Positions 53,101-60,949 of a DNA stretch of 64,000 bases are shown piece after piece. Origin of the DNA: Cerasibacillus sp036516575 (GTDB lineage: Bacteria; Bacillota; Bacilli; Bacillales; Amphibacillaceae). The first letter of the stretch is position 1; each line of letters begins with the position of its first letter. A program made the position numbers and the translations under genes. The stretch covers positions 1-64,000 of the forward strand of contig NZ_DATBTY010000060.1 of NCBI RefSeq assembly GCF_036516575.1, given 5' to 3'. The notes beneath the pieces are model-generated. The model made no database searches. It saw only the letters and a program-made list of their open reading frames with translations, and had not been told where the DNA came from.

Positions 53101-54336
53101 ATGCAGATTTTAGTACAAAAATTTGGTGGTACTTCTGTACAAAATGAAAATAGTAGAGCGCATGTATTGAAACATATAAAACATGCGCTCATGCAGAAGT
53201 ATAAATTAGTTGTCGTTGTATCTGCTCTAGGTCGAAAACCAGATCCATATGCAACCGATTCGTTACTCAATCTCGTTCAATTTCCAGCGAACTATAATTC
53301 AAAACGGGAACTTGATTTACTCATGTCATGCGGAGAAATCATTGCTTCAGTCGTTTTATCAAATGAACTGCAAAGAAACCATATCCGCTCAATTGCCTTA
53401 ACAGGTGCTCAAGCAGGCTTTATAACAAATGATGATTTTACACAGGCAAAAATAAAACAAGTCAATACAAAGCGAATTATCGATGAATTCGAATTACATG
53501 ATGTCATCGTTGTTGCTGGATTTCAGGGTCAGACAGAAACAGGTGAAATGACAACAATAGGTCGAGGAGGCAGCGATACGACTGCTGCCTCCTTAGGTGC
53601 TGCATTACAAGCAGACCGAATCGAAATTTTTACGGATGTTAATGGTGTCATGACAGCCGACCCTAAAGTTGTTGAAACGGCTTGTCCACTTGACACAGTG
53701 ACTTATACTGAGATATGTAATCTAGCATATCAAGGGGCTAAGGTGATCCATCCGCGTGCGGTTGAAATTGCCATGCAAGCGAAAATCCCCATGCGTGTTC
53801 GATCAACTTATGCAGAAGACGGGGGTACCTTAGTCACAGCTTCAGCCGATATTCCAGATCGGTTAATTACGGGAATCGCCCACATATCTTCAATTACCCA
53901 AATAAAAGTTGATATGGAAGAAGACCATGCCAGACAGTCAGATGTATTTAAGGCAATGGCTGATGCTGGAATATCAGTTGACTTTATTAACATCTCGCCA
54001 ACAGGTGTCATTTATACAGTTGCTGATTCCGATACGGAAAAAGCTGTGGACATATTAAAAACATTAGGATTTAATCCATCTCTTACACCTAATTGTGCGA
54101 AAGTCTCTGCCGTAGGAGCAGGAATGACCGGTGTACCTGGTGTTGCTTCTAAAATTGTTCAGGCCTTAACAGGCGCTGGTGTACAAATCCTTCAATCAGC
54201 AGACAGTCACACAACGATTTGGGTCTTAGTCCATGATAAGGATTTAAAAGTAGCAGTCAATGCACTTCATGATGCATTTCAATTGAGTAAGATTAATGGC
54301 TCAAAGAATAATGATAGGAAGGTGTTGAAATCATGA
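53101..54336 (+). CDS. dapG: Aspartokinase I (DapG type)
   Basis: DapG phosphorylates aspartate, the first step to diaminopimelate, dipicolinate and lysine. The 411-residue product has KFGGTSVQN (about 6-14), GRGGSDTTAASLGAAL and ELHDVIVVAGFQG in the kinase domain, and two C-terminal ACT domains (about 270-400). In B. subtilis this isozyme is inhibited by diaminopimelate; that regulation is inferred from the asd-dapG-dapA neighbourhood. GAGGTG precedes the ATG. Confidence 0.95.
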   Translation: MQILVQKFGGTSVQNENSRAHVLKHIKHALMQKYKLVVVVSALGRKPDPYATDSLLNLVQFPANYNSKRELDLLMSCGEIIASVVLSNELQRNHIRSIALTGAQAGFITNDDFTQAKIKQVNTKRIIDEFELHDVIVVAGFQGQTETGEMTTIGRGGSDTTAASLGAALQADRIEIFTDVNGVMTADPKVVETACPLDTVTYTEICNLAYQGAKVIHPRAVEIAMQAKIPMRVRSTYAEDGGTLVTASADIPDRLITGIAHISSITQIKVDMEEDHARQSDVFKAMADAGISVDFINISPTGVIYTVADSDTEKAVDILKTLGFNPSLTPNCAKVSAVGAGMTGVPGVASKIVQALTGAGVQILQSADSHTTIWVLVHDKDLKVAVNALHDAFQLSKINGSKNNDRKVLKS

Positions 54337-55196
54337 ATTTCGGTCGTGTTTTAACCGCAATGGTGACACCATTTGATGAAAATGGTGCAATTGATTTTGA
54401 TAAAACAACAATTCTAATCGAACATTTATTAAAAAATGGAACTGACGGCTTAATTGTGTCTGGTACGACAGGTGAATCACCAACACTCACTTATGAAGAG
54501 AAAATAGCATTGTTTAAACACGTTGTTAAAGTCGTTGATAAACGTATCCCTGTTATTGCAGGAACAGGAAGTAACAATACACACGATTCAATTACATTAA
54601 CAAAAGCAGCTGAAACGTGTGGGGTTGACGGGATTATGCTCGTTGTCCCATACTATAATAAAACAGACCAACGTGGCTTATATGCACACTTTACTACGAT
54701 TGCGAATGAAACATCATTACCCATTATGTTATATAATATTCCAGGACGGTCCGGTATTAATATGACAGCTGAGACTGTTATTGAATTAAGTAAAGTAGAC
54801 AATATCGTTTCGGTAAAAGAAGCATCAGGTGATTTAGATCAAGCGACAAAAATCATTGCGGAAACAGATGAAACATTTACTGTGTACTCCGGTGATGATG
54901 GTCTCACCATTCCAATGCTTGCAATAGGGGGAGATGGGATTGTCTCTGTAGCATCTCATATCATTGGACTAGAGATGCAAGATATGATTCAAGCTTTCTT
55001 ACGTGGCGATCATAAAGAAGCGGCTACACGACATCAAGCTTTACTTCCTATTATGAATGGACTTTTCCAAGCCCCATCACCAGCACCCGTTAAAGCTGCA
55101 CTGAAAATGAAAGGGATTGACTGTGGTGGTGTTCGCCTACCTTTAGTAGAATTAACTCAAGAATCATACGATGCCTTAGAACAATTACTCAAATGA
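54333..55196 (+). CDS. dapA: 4-Hydroxy-tetrahydrodipicolinate synthase
   Basis: DapA condenses pyruvate and aspartate semialdehyde; its product feeds lysine, peptidoglycan and spore dipicolinate. The 287-residue product has GTTGESPTL (residues 44-52), Tyr134 in LYNIPGRSG and the Schiff-base Lys162 in VKEASGD. It overlaps dapG by 4 bases (ATGA), with GGAAGGTG upstream. In B. subtilis rnjB follows; here a terminator and a minus-strand gene follow. Confidence 0.97.
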   Translation: MNFGRVLTAMVTPFDENGAIDFDKTTILIEHLLKNGTDGLIVSGTTGESPTLTYEEKIALFKHVVKVVDKRIPVIAGTGSNNTHDSITLTKAAETCGVDGIMLVVPYYNKTDQRGLYAHFTTIANETSLPIMLYNIPGRSGINMTAETVIELSKVDNIVSVKEASGDLDQATKIIAETDETFTVYSGDDGLTIPMLAIGGDGIVSVASHIIGLEMQDMIQAFLRGDHKEAATRHQALLPIMNGLFQAPSPAPVKAALKMKGIDCGGVRLPLVELTQESYDALEQLLK

Positions 55197-55228
55197 ACTA
55201 TTATGAAATAAATTCAAATAAGCAAATG

Positions 55229-55257
55229 AAAAACATCGGTTTTTACCGATGTTTTTC
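55229..55257. terminator. Bidirectional terminator between dapA and ylzJ
   Basis: AAAAACATCGGT (55229-55240) and ACCGATGTTTTT (55245-55256) form a perfect 12-base stem with loop TTTT. The A run on one side and T run on the other let it work for dapA on the plus strand and ylzJ on the minus strand. Confidence 0.85.
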
Positions 55258-55260
55258 TCT

Positions 55261-55488
55261 TTAATGCTGTTCTGAATCATTATAGGAAATTAATGTTCCT
55301 GGGGTATAATTTTTATTTAGAAAATCGTTTGGGTCGGTCGATAGAAGCTGGATAATTTTATAATTTCCATCTGTCATATTTTCTACATACATGCTTTTCC
55401 CTTTAAATGAAATGGAACGGAGCTTCGTATAATCCGCATCAGAAGTCGGAAAGATATCTAATTCTGTAAGGGGGGTATATAGAATCAT
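55261..55488 (-). CDS. ylzJ: YlzJ-like protein
   Basis: A 75-residue YlzJ-family protein, found next to tepA in spore formers; function unknown to me. The start MILYTPLTELDIFP is characteristic of the family (in B. subtilis it lies between tepA and spoIIIE). On the minus strand AGAGGTGAT precedes the ATG, which overlaps the tepA stop as ATGA. The gene pair is on the strand opposite to all its neighbours. Confidence 0.8.
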   Translation of the reverse strand: MILYTPLTELDIFPTSDADYTKLRSISFKGKSMYVENMTDGNYKIIQLLSTDPNDFLNKNYTPGTLISYNDSEQH

Positions 55489-56213
55489 TGGATCACCTCT
55501 TGACTTTTTTTCATACTAATTAATTGATTCACTTTTTCCATGGCATTTTTAACACCACCAACCTCATCAATTAACCCATGTTTAACTGCCTCCGTCCCAA
55601 CGATGTTTGTACCTATATCACGTGTTAAATTACCTTTAGCAAACATTAATTCTTTAAATTGACTTTCCTTAATACCAGAATGTTCGACAACAAATTGAAT
55701 CACACGCTCCTGCATTTTATCTAGGTATTCAAATGTTTGTGGGACGCCGATAACTAACCCAGTTAACCGGACTGGATGGATGGTCATTGTAGCTGTTGGG
55801 ACGATATAGGAATAATCGGCTGCGACGGCAATTGGAACACCGATACTGTGTCCGCCTCCTAATACAATAGACACGGTCGGCTTAGATAAGGAAGCAATCA
55901 TTTCTGCTAAAGCTAATCCTGCTTCTACATCACCACCAACCGTATTAAGTAAAATGATAAGCCCTTCAATTTTAGGGTTTTGTTCAATAGCAATTAACTG
56001 TGGTAACATATGTTCATATTTAGTTGTTTTATTTTGTGGAGGCAGTTGGATATGTCCTTCTACTTGACCGATTATCGAAAGCACATGAATATTTGTATCT
56101 GGTGCTTGGGCAACTGATGTTTGCCCAAGCTGTTGTATTTTTTGTACTAAATCAGACGTCTGCTCCGTCTGTTCCTTTTCTTGTTGTTTTTTTTGCATAT
56201 GATCTTTATCCAT
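55485..56213 (-). CDS. tepA: ClpP-fold protease TepA
   Basis: TepA is a ClpP-fold protein of spore formers, in older work called a translocation-enhancing protein; I recall a reported role in spore outgrowth. The 242-residue product has a charged Gln-rich N-terminus (1-35) and a ClpP core with IILLNTVGGDVEAGL. The nucleophile is S123 in GGGHSIGVP and the His H146 is in MTIHPVR. AAAGGAG is 6 bases upstream of the ATG. It lies on the minus strand, divergent from spoIIIE, whereas in B. subtilis it is co-oriented. Confidence 0.93.
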   Translation of the reverse strand: MDKDHMQKKQQEKEQTEQTSDLVQKIQQLGQTSVAQAPDTNIHVLSIIGQVEGHIQLPPQNKTTKYEHMLPQLIAIEQNPKIEGLIILLNTVGGDVEAGLALAEMIASLSKPTVSIVLGGGHSIGVPIAVAADYSYIVPTATMTIHPVRLTGLVIGVPQTFEYLDKMQERVIQFVVEHSGIKESQFKELMFAKGNLTRDIGTNIVGTEAVKHGLIDEVGGVKNAMEKVNQLISMKKSQEVIQ

Positions 56214-56241
56214 AACGACGCTCCTTTATTGTTTCTAGCTA

Positions 56242-56270
56242 TAGTATGTTCAAATGATATGGGAACATGC
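56242..56270 (-). promoter_or_regulatory. Candidate SigG promoter for tepA-ylzJ
   Basis: Read on the minus strand: GCATG (56270-56266), 17 bases, CATACTA (56248-56242). Both boxes fit the forespore SigG consensus (GHATR, N17-18, CATWHTA) exactly. Transcription would start near 56235, leaving a short leader with the tepA ribosome-binding site. Confidence 0.6.
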
Positions 56271-56319
56271 AGATATATCAATTTAGGTTTTAAAAAAAGA
56301 AGAAAACAGGGCATATTTC

Positions 56320-56346
56320 TGTTATACTAAAACATAGTACAGTACT
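56320..56346 (+). promoter_or_regulatory. Extended -10 promoter and palindrome before spoIIIE
   Basis: TGTTATACT (56320-56328) is an extended -10; the -35 region is A-rich without a clear TTGACA. Just downstream, AGTAC-A-GTACT (56336-56346) is a perfect palindrome spanning the predicted start. Confidence 0.45.
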
Positions 56347-56387
56347 TTTTTATTTATTGTGATTAACCCTTTTGGGGAGGTATATAG

Positions 56388-58640
56388 ATGGCGAGGAAAG
56401 GAAAAAGGAAACGAAAAAAATTAAAACAAAAAGTTAAGTTCGAATTACTCGGCTTACTTTTTATATTTTTGGCTATATTTGGAAGTGGCGCCTCAGCCAT
56501 AAGTGATGGCATCATTCCCGGTGGATTAGATTACATATTCCGTTTCTTCTTGGGGATTTGGTATTTTGTCGCTTCTGTTTTTTTATTAATAACAGGAGTG
56601 ATTTTACTTGTAAAACGAAAATATCCTGATTTCACTCATAAAAAAATGATCGGTTTTTATATATTATTTGCTGGGATTCTTTTATTAACACATATATATA
56701 CGCTTGAACAAGTTGATGTATTAGGACAAGATATATCGATTATCAAAGCATCTTGGAACTTGTATATTACATATGTCAATGGACACGGATCTTCCCTTCA
56801 GGTTGGAGGGGGAATGGTTGGTGCACTCATATCAGCTTTTTGTTATTATTTATTTTCATCTATCGGGACGAAAATTGTTGCATTATTTGCGATGGTTGTC
56901 GGCCTCATATTCTTAACTGAATTATCGGTAGGTGATGTGACGAAGAAAATCTATCAACAGTGTTTACGCTTAATCGGTTTCTTTAAAAATAAATGGGTAA
57001 CATATCAAGCTCAAAAGACGGATCACACCATTGAAAATGTAGAGTCAGATGATTTAGTTCAGAATGAGTTTGAAGATGAACCAGTTATTCGTGATTTTAC
57101 AGACGGTTTCACTCAACAAGAAGAAGAGCAAGTTGAACTATTACAGGAAATACAGGAAACTGAACAAATAGACATGAAACGAGAAGAAGATCCGTCCTTT
57201 TCGATAACAGAAAAAGAAAATCATGATTATATCCTTCCGTCTTTTGCTTTGCTAAAGGAACCTATTCACCAATCGCAACAACGTGAAAAAGGTAATATAC
57301 AAAAAACGGTAAAAAAATTAGAACGTACTTTTCATAGCTTTGGTGTACAAGCAAAAGTAACGAAAGTTCATGTTGGACCAGCTGTTACGAAGTATGAAGT
57401 ATACCCCGGGACAGGTGTGAAAGTAAGTCGGATTGTTAGCTTACACGATGATTTAGCTTTAGCATTAGCCGCAAAAGATTTACGAATCGAAGCCCCCATT
57501 CCTGGGAAGTCTGCTGTTGGCATTGAAGTGCCAAATCAAGAAATTGCGATGGTTTCCTTACGAGAAGTATTAGAAGATATTCCGGATAAGCGTTCATCCA
57601 AATTATTAATTGGGTTAGGGCGCGATATTTCTGGAGAAGCTGTCGTTGCAGAATTAAATAAAATGCCCCATTTATTGATTGCCGGCGCAACTGGTAGTGG
57701 AAAAAGTGTCTGTATCAATGGTGTGATTACATCTATTTTAATGCGAGCAAAGCCACATGAAGTGAAAATGATGATGATTGACCCGAAAAAGGTAGAATTA
57801 AGTATCTATAATGGGGTGCCACATTTAATTGCGCCTGTTGTAACAGACCCTAAAAAAGCATCCCGGGCATTGAAAAAAGTAATTGATGAAATGGAAAGAC
57901 GTTATGAATTGTTTTCAGAAACAGAAACGCGTAATATAGAAGGGTATAATGCCTATGTACGTAAGCAAAAAATGGGAAAAGATGATGCGGTACTACCTTA
58001 TATTGTTGTTATTGTCGATGAATTAGCGGATTTAATGATGGTCGCATCAACTGATGTAGAGGCATCGATTACACGATTAGCGCAAATGGCACGTGCAGCA
58101 GGAATTCACCTTATTATTGCTACACAACGCCCTTCCGTCGATGTCATCACAGGTCTTATTAAAGCAAATATTCCGTCTCGAATTGCCTTTAGTGTATCTT
58201 CAGCAACCGATTCTCGAACAATTTTAGACTCTGGCGGAGCAGAAAAATTACTCGGGCGCGGCGATATGCTATTTATGCCAGTCGGCGCATCAAAACCAGT
58301 CCGTGTACAGGGCGCATTTCTATCTGATGATGAAGTCAAACGGGTTGTTGATCATTGTATTGAACAACAAAAAGCGAATTACCAAGAAGAAATGATTCCT
58401 GAGGATCATGATGAAGAATTAACTGAAGTTGATGATGAATTGTATGATGATGCTGTACAACTTGTTTGTGATATGCAAAGTGCAAGTATTTCCATGTTAC
58501 AGCGCAGATTTCGAATCGGCTATAACCGGGCGGCACGGTTAATTGATGCAATGGAAGAACGTGGAGTTGTTGGACCATACGAAGGTAGTAAACCGAGAAC
58601 CGTCTTAATTAATAACGAAACAGAAGAAGCCAATGTGTAA
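56388..58640 (+). CDS. spoIIIE: DNA translocase SpoIIIE (FtsK family)
   Basis: SpoIIIE pumps the chromosome into the forespore and clears DNA from closing septa. The 750-residue product has four or so membrane helices in residues 18-180 and an acidic linker (about 210-290). The alpha/beta motor has the Walker A GATGSGKSV near residues 431-439 and the Walker B VIVDELADL, and a gamma winged-helix domain (about 680-745) reads SRS-type sequences. It is slightly shorter than B. subtilis SpoIIIE (about 787), mainly in the linker. GGGAGG precedes the ATG. Confidence 0.95.
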   Translation: MARKGKRKRKKLKQKVKFELLGLLFIFLAIFGSGASAISDGIIPGGLDYIFRFFLGIWYFVASVFLLITGVILLVKRKYPDFTHKKMIGFYILFAGILLLTHIYTLEQVDVLGQDISIIKASWNLYITYVNGHGSSLQVGGGMVGALISAFCYYLFSSIGTKIVALFAMVVGLIFLTELSVGDVTKKIYQQCLRLIGFFKNKWVTYQAQKTDHTIENVESDDLVQNEFEDEPVIRDFTDGFTQQEEEQVELLQEIQETEQIDMKREEDPSFSITEKENHDYILPSFALLKEPIHQSQQREKGNIQKTVKKLERTFHSFGVQAKVTKVHVGPAVTKYEVYPGTGVKVSRIVSLHDDLALALAAKDLRIEAPIPGKSAVGIEVPNQEIAMVSLREVLEDIPDKRSSKLLIGLGRDISGEAVVAELNKMPHLLIAGATGSGKSVCINGVITSILMRAKPHEVKMMMIDPKKVELSIYNGVPHLIAPVVTDPKKASRALKKVIDEMERRYELFSETETRNIEGYNAYVRKQKMGKDDAVLPYIVVIVDELADLMMVASTDVEASITRLAQMARAAGIHLIIATQRPSVDVITGLIKANIPSRIAFSVSSATDSRTILDSGGAEKLLGRGDMLFMPVGASKPVRVQGAFLSDDEVKRVVDHCIEQQKANYQEEMIPEDHDEELTEVDDELYDDAVQLVCDMQSASISMLQRRFRIGYNRAARLIDAMEERGVVGPYEGSKPRTVLINNETEEANV

Positions 58641-58663
58641 GCTTAATCATTTATAACACGAAG

Positions 58664-58703
58664 GACAGTGTGTATCTCGTCTATTTACACACTGTCGATT
58701 TTT
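58664..58703 (+). terminator. Intrinsic terminator after spoIIIE
   Basis: GACAGTGTGT (58664-58673) and ACACACTGTC (58687-58696) form a perfect 10-base stem, followed by GATTTTTG. Confidence 0.75.
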
Positions 58704-58807
58704 GTGTGAACAGTGTATAAATGTTTAAAAAATTTGTTAACAGATAAATGAAAACTTTATGAAACAGCCTATTTAGTATTTATTTATTAATAGTGTAATG
58801 GTATATT

Positions 58808-58841
58808 TATAATAGATATGAGCTCATGTCAGATGTCTGAC
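58808..58841 (+). promoter_or_regulatory. Promoter -10 and palindromic operator before ymfC
   Basis: TATAAT (58808-58813) is followed by two adjoining perfect palindromes: ATGAGCTCAT (58818-58827) and GTCAGA-TG-TCTGAC (58828-58841). GTCTGAC-like sequences are typical GntR-family sites. They lie at and just after the predicted start, fitting autorepression by the GntR regulator encoded next. The -35 is weak. Confidence 0.5.
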
Positions 58842-58872
58842 GACACAAGCTATATTTTAAGGGGTGTTTTTC

Positions 58873-59589
58873 GTGAGTATACGATCTGATTCTCGTCAGC
58901 TATATTTACAAGTCATTGATAAAATAAAAGATGATATTGCAAAAGGTAAATATAAAGAAAACGAGAAACTTCCTTCAGAATACGAATTATCAAAACAACT
59001 CGGCGTATCACGAGCAACTTTAAGAGAAGCGTTACGCCTCCTTGAAGAAGAAAATGTGATTACACGTAAACATGGTGTTGGAACATTTATTAATTCAAAG
59101 CCGATATTTTCTTCCGGAATAGAACAACTTAGTAGTGTAACCGATATGATAATCCAATCAGGGAAACAGCCTGGAACATTATATTTGGCTACTCATATTG
59201 TGGAAACATCGGACACGATTTCTCATTATTTTCCCAATGAAAGAATGCTGAAGATTGAACGTGTCCGCACAGCAGATGCTGAACCGGTTGTTTTCTGTAT
59301 TGATCAACTTCCAGAAGGTATTATTCCAGTAGAACATATTGCTAAAGAAGAATCATTATTCCAGCTTTTAGAGAAACAGACGACAATCAGAATTAGCTAC
59401 GCTGTTACATATATTGAGCCCGTCTGTTATGACGAACGTATTTATAATATTTTAAACTGTCGAAGTAATCAACCGGTTCTTCTTCTAAAGCAAATGCATT
59501 ATACAGGCGAGGACAAGCCAGTCTTATATTCACAAAACTATTTTCGCTCAGATATGTTTAGCTTCCATGTATTTAGAAAAAGAATATAA
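58873..59589 (+). CDS. ymfC: GntR-family regulator YmfC (HutC/UTRA type)
   Basis: A GntR regulator of 238 residues with an N-terminal winged helix (YLQVIDKIKDDIAKGKY, LPSEYELSKQLGVSRATLREAL; about 10-60) and a C-terminal UTRA ligand-binding domain (about 90-235). The ligand is unknown. It lies upstream of the nucleoside-transport operon, so regulation of that transporter is plausible. GTG 58873 has AAGGGG about 8 bases upstream; GTG 58864 overlaps that site. Confidence 0.88.
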   Translation: MSIRSDSRQLYLQVIDKIKDDIAKGKYKENEKLPSEYELSKQLGVSRATLREALRLLEEENVITRKHGVGTFINSKPIFSSGIEQLSSVTDMIIQSGKQPGTLYLATHIVETSDTISHYFPNERMLKIERVRTADAEPVVFCIDQLPEGIIPVEHIAKEESLFQLLEKQTTIRISYAVTYIEPVCYDERIYNILNCRSNQPVLLLKQMHYTGEDKPVLYSQNYFRSDMFSFHVFRKRI

Positions 59590-59682
59590 GCTAAATTCTT
59601 TAAGGGGGTGATATTCGAGGGTTTTGTAGGAAGATGACTTATTTATTTGACAAGGTAATTAAAATACAAGGAGGGTTTATTA

Positions 59683-60789
59683 ATGAAGAAAAGATGGTAT
59701 TTACTTATCGTAGCACTTGTGTCATTAAGCATGGTGTTAGCGGCATGTGGTGGTGGAGCAGATAAAAAAGAAGGAACATCAGACAATGCCGGAAAAGATG
59801 AAAAAACAGAAGCAACAGAAGATTTTAAAGCAGCAATGGTAACGGATATTGGTGGAGTTGATGATAAATCATTTAACCAATCCGCTTGGGAAGGTTTAAA
59901 TGCATGGGGAGAAGAGCATGGATTAAAAGAAAAGGAAAACTTTGATTATGCTCAATCAACAACTAAAGCAGATTATATGCCGAATATCACTCGTTTAGTT
60001 CGTGATGATTACAACATGATTTTTGCCATTGGATTTGAACTTAAAGAAGACGTTGAAAAGGCAGCTGATCAATACAAAGACACACATTTTGCCATTGTTG
60101 ATGATATTGTTGAAAAGGATAACGTAGCAAGTGTTGTGTTTAAAGAACATCAAGGCTCATTCTTAGTTGGTGTTGCAGCAGCAATGAAAACTAAAACAAA
60201 TAAAGTTGGATTTGTCGGCGGAATTGATTCACCATTGATCAACAAATTCGAATCCGGTTTTATCGCAGGTGTTAAATCAGTTAACCCTGATATTGAAGTC
60301 GACGTTCAATATGCAGAAAGCTTTGGTGCAGCTGATAAAGGAAAAATTATTGCTTCAAACATGTACAACAATGATATCGATATTATCTATCATGCTGCTG
60401 GTGGTACAGGTAACGGTGTCTTCAATGAAGCAAAAGACTTGAAGAAAAGCGATCCAGACCGAGAACTATGGGTAATCGGTGTAGACCGTGACCAGCATGA
60501 AGAAGGACAAATTGGTGATCACAATATCACATTAACATCTATGGTAAAACGTGTTGATGTAGCTGTTCATGATATAACGAATAAAGCAATGAATGGTGAA
60601 CACCATGGTGGTGAAACACTTGAATATGGTATTGAAGAAGAAGGTATTAGTGTCGCTACAACAAACGAAGATGCGATGACTCAAGATATCATCGATAAAG
60701 TTAAGGAATGGGAAGAGAAAATCCTGAACGGAGAAATTGATGTTCCGAAGACACGTGAAGAGACAGAAGAATTTATTAAAGGCCTCTAA
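59683..60789 (+). CDS. BMP-family nucleoside-binding lipoprotein
   Basis: Solute-binding lipoprotein of the BMP/PnrA family, which binds purine nucleosides for ABC import. The 368-residue product has a lipoprotein signal with lipobox VLAAC and Cys22, a Gly/Lys/Glu-rich linker and the BMP core with MVTDIGGVDDKSFNQSAWEG and GVDRDQHEEGQ. It corresponds to nupN of the nupNOPQ transporter. AAGGAGGG precedes the ATG. Exact ligand is not determinable by reading. Confidence 0.92.
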   Translation: MKKRWYLLIVALVSLSMVLAACGGGADKKEGTSDNAGKDEKTEATEDFKAAMVTDIGGVDDKSFNQSAWEGLNAWGEEHGLKEKENFDYAQSTTKADYMPNITRLVRDDYNMIFAIGFELKEDVEKAADQYKDTHFAIVDDIVEKDNVASVVFKEHQGSFLVGVAAAMKTKTNKVGFVGGIDSPLINKFESGFIAGVKSVNPDIEVDVQYAESFGAADKGKIIASNMYNNDIDIIYHAAGGTGNGVFNEAKDLKKSDPDRELWVIGVDRDQHEEGQIGDHNITLTSMVKRVDVAVHDITNKAMNGEHHGGETLEYGIEEEGISVATTNEDAMTQDIIDKVKEWEEKILNGEIDVPKTREETEEFIKGL

Positions 60790-60796
60790 TTATAAT

Positions 60797-60824
60797 GGAA
60801 AAGGTTGGGCGACCAACCTTTTCC
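60797..60824 (+). terminator. Hairpin after the BMP lipoprotein gene
   Basis: A perfect 12-base stem GGAAAAGGTTGG/CCAACCTTTTCC around GCGA. There is no T run after it beyond the T's inside the stem, so it may stop only part of transcription or protect the 3' end of the lipoprotein mRNA. Confidence 0.6.
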
Positions 60825-60843
60825 GATTAGGATTAAAGTCATT

Positions 60844-60884
60844 AGATCAAATAAATAATTGAACTCATATTATTTATTTGATCT
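60844..60884. repeat. Perfect 16-base inverted repeat
   Basis: AGATCAAATAAATAAT (60844-60859) and its exact reverse complement (60869-60884) flank a 9-base loop. It is A+T-rich, lies between the lipoprotein and ATPase genes, and may be a second processing or termination hairpin or an operator. Confidence 0.75.
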
Positions 60885-60949
60885 GGTGATTTTATAACAC
60901 TAGTACTAATAAAAAATAAACTTAATTGCCATAAAGGGGTGATTAAACA

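Noticed and set aside
59135..59150. CCGATAT inside ymfC as a SigD promoter
   Set aside because: The upstream TAGA is a poor -35, at the wrong spacing and within coding sequence.
59647..59652. Perfect TTGACA upstream of the lipoprotein gene as a -35 box
   Set aside because: No -10 box at 16-18 bases; that position falls in the ribosome-binding site AAGGAGGG.
59633..59760. Short open frame beginning at ATG 59633 and overlapping the lipoprotein gene
   Set aside because: About 40 codons, weak ribosome-binding site, and it runs out of frame through the signal peptide of a well-supported gene.
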